Assembly (NCBI RefSeq): GCF_003003055.1
Contig: NZ_PVTV01000014.1
Coordinates: 225,072-289,071, forward strand
From: Jezberella montanilacus
GTDB lineage: Bacteria > Pseudomonadota > Gammaproteobacteria > Burkholderiales > Burkholderiaceae_B
DNA length: 64,000 bases
Direction of reading: 5' to 3'
This document shows, piece by piece, positions 63,791 through 64,000 of this stretch. A program made the translations under genes and the position numbers. Below the pieces are notes generated by a model. That model was given only the letters and a program-made list of their open reading frames with translations. It was not told the DNA's origin and did not search any database. Numbering within the stretch: position 1 is the first letter of the stretch; each line of letters opens with the position of its first letter.

Positions 63791-64000
63791 GGTTACCTTT
63801 TAATACTGCATTCCCAAGCTGAAACGAATCAATGAGTGCAGACCAATCATATTGGCTTAATATTTCATTGCACTTATTAGAGTCTCCCTGATGAAACTTT
63901 TTGTGTTTGACCTGTCTGGTTTTATCGGACCATTTTCATTTAGAAACGACGGCTCCGGTTGTTGAACTGCTTTTCCATTCAGACACGTACTCAAGCGGCG
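63791..64000. other. Unassigned right edge
   Basis: No gene that I can support. Leftward frames enter from the right edge and stop within 100-150 bp; they could be the tail of another gene, but too little is present. Confidence 0.3.

Noticed and set aside
63860..64000. Possible insertion-sequence or gene end at the right edge
   Set aside because: Only a few dozen codons in competing frames; no recognisable motif or inverted repeat partner.

Overview
The window reads as a chromosome segment of a betaproteobacterium, most likely Burkholderiales and close to Alcaligenaceae. The basis is the pnp-rpsO and pssA-psd-ilvC-ilvN-ilvB order, a moaA-moeA-moaD-moaE-mobA-moaC block, a gltIJKL amino-acid transporter and a lone homodimeric-type pyruvate dehydrogenase E1. 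The family assignment is inferred from gene content and order, not from a search.

Layout. 1-10.5 kb is an exopolysaccharide/envelope-glycan cluster: a GT2-GT4 fusion, a Wza/EpsE-type export lipoprotein, an O-antigen ligase/polymerase-like membrane protein, a hexapeptide acetyltransferase, a GT4-VirK(DUF535) fusion, a phosphoethanolamine-transferase-like enzyme with an extra C-terminal domain, and a small methyltransferase. 10.5-16 kb holds a secreted TPR protein, the molybdenum-cofactor genes and tRNA-Leu(UAA). 16.1-17.3 kb is a 'mobile mystery' A/B pair (XRE regulator plus Fic protein) with three evenly spaced operator-like sites. 17.3-30.7 kb has gltIJKL, aceE with an overlapping PIN-domain gene, a homoserine-acetyltransferase-like hydrolase, a GNAT acetyltransferase and a complete peptide ABC importer. 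30.8-44.3 kb is housekeeping: pnp, rpsO, pssA, psd, ilvCNB, a FUSC-family membrane protein, 3-hydroxybutyrate dehydrogenase, a patatin and yaaA.

44.5-60.4 kb is the standout. tRNA-Ser(CGA) is followed by about 15.8 kb of accessory DNA, and a 14-bp copy of the tRNA 3' end recurs at 60396-60409, just beyond a tyrosine integrase. I read this as an integrative element of the phage-satellite (P4-like) type. Its replication/integration half has an integrase, an AlpA-like regulator, a primase-helicase with a large inverted repeat at its 3' end, and small phage-type ORFs. The cargo is a complete, apparently functional type II-C CRISPR-Cas system: compact Cas9 (1016 aa) with all catalytic residues visible, Cas1, Cas2, a tracrRNA gene with promoter, anti-repeat and terminator divergent from cas9, and 33 identical 36-bp repeats with 32 spacers. 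The array points opposite to the cas operon and ends in its own terminator. Next to it is an undescribed operon of four small genes (two tiny membrane proteins, one exported protein, one cytosolic protein), a divergent XRE regulator, a zinc-ribbon protein and a two-TM protein.

60.6-63.7 kb is a separate AT-richer cargo: esterase, DODA-type dioxygenase and DoxX opposite a LysR regulator. It is closed on the right by the 3' end of a tRNA-Lys gene with its terminator but no 5' half, a second integration scar. The last 210 bases hold nothing I can name.

How it fits together: the chromosomal backbone is ordinary, while tRNA loci (Leu, Ser, Lys remnant) mark where mobile or defence-related DNA sits. 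The main novelty candidates are the CRISPR-bearing satellite-like element, its uncharacterised small-protein operon, and the unusual density of fused enzymes in the polysaccharide cluster.
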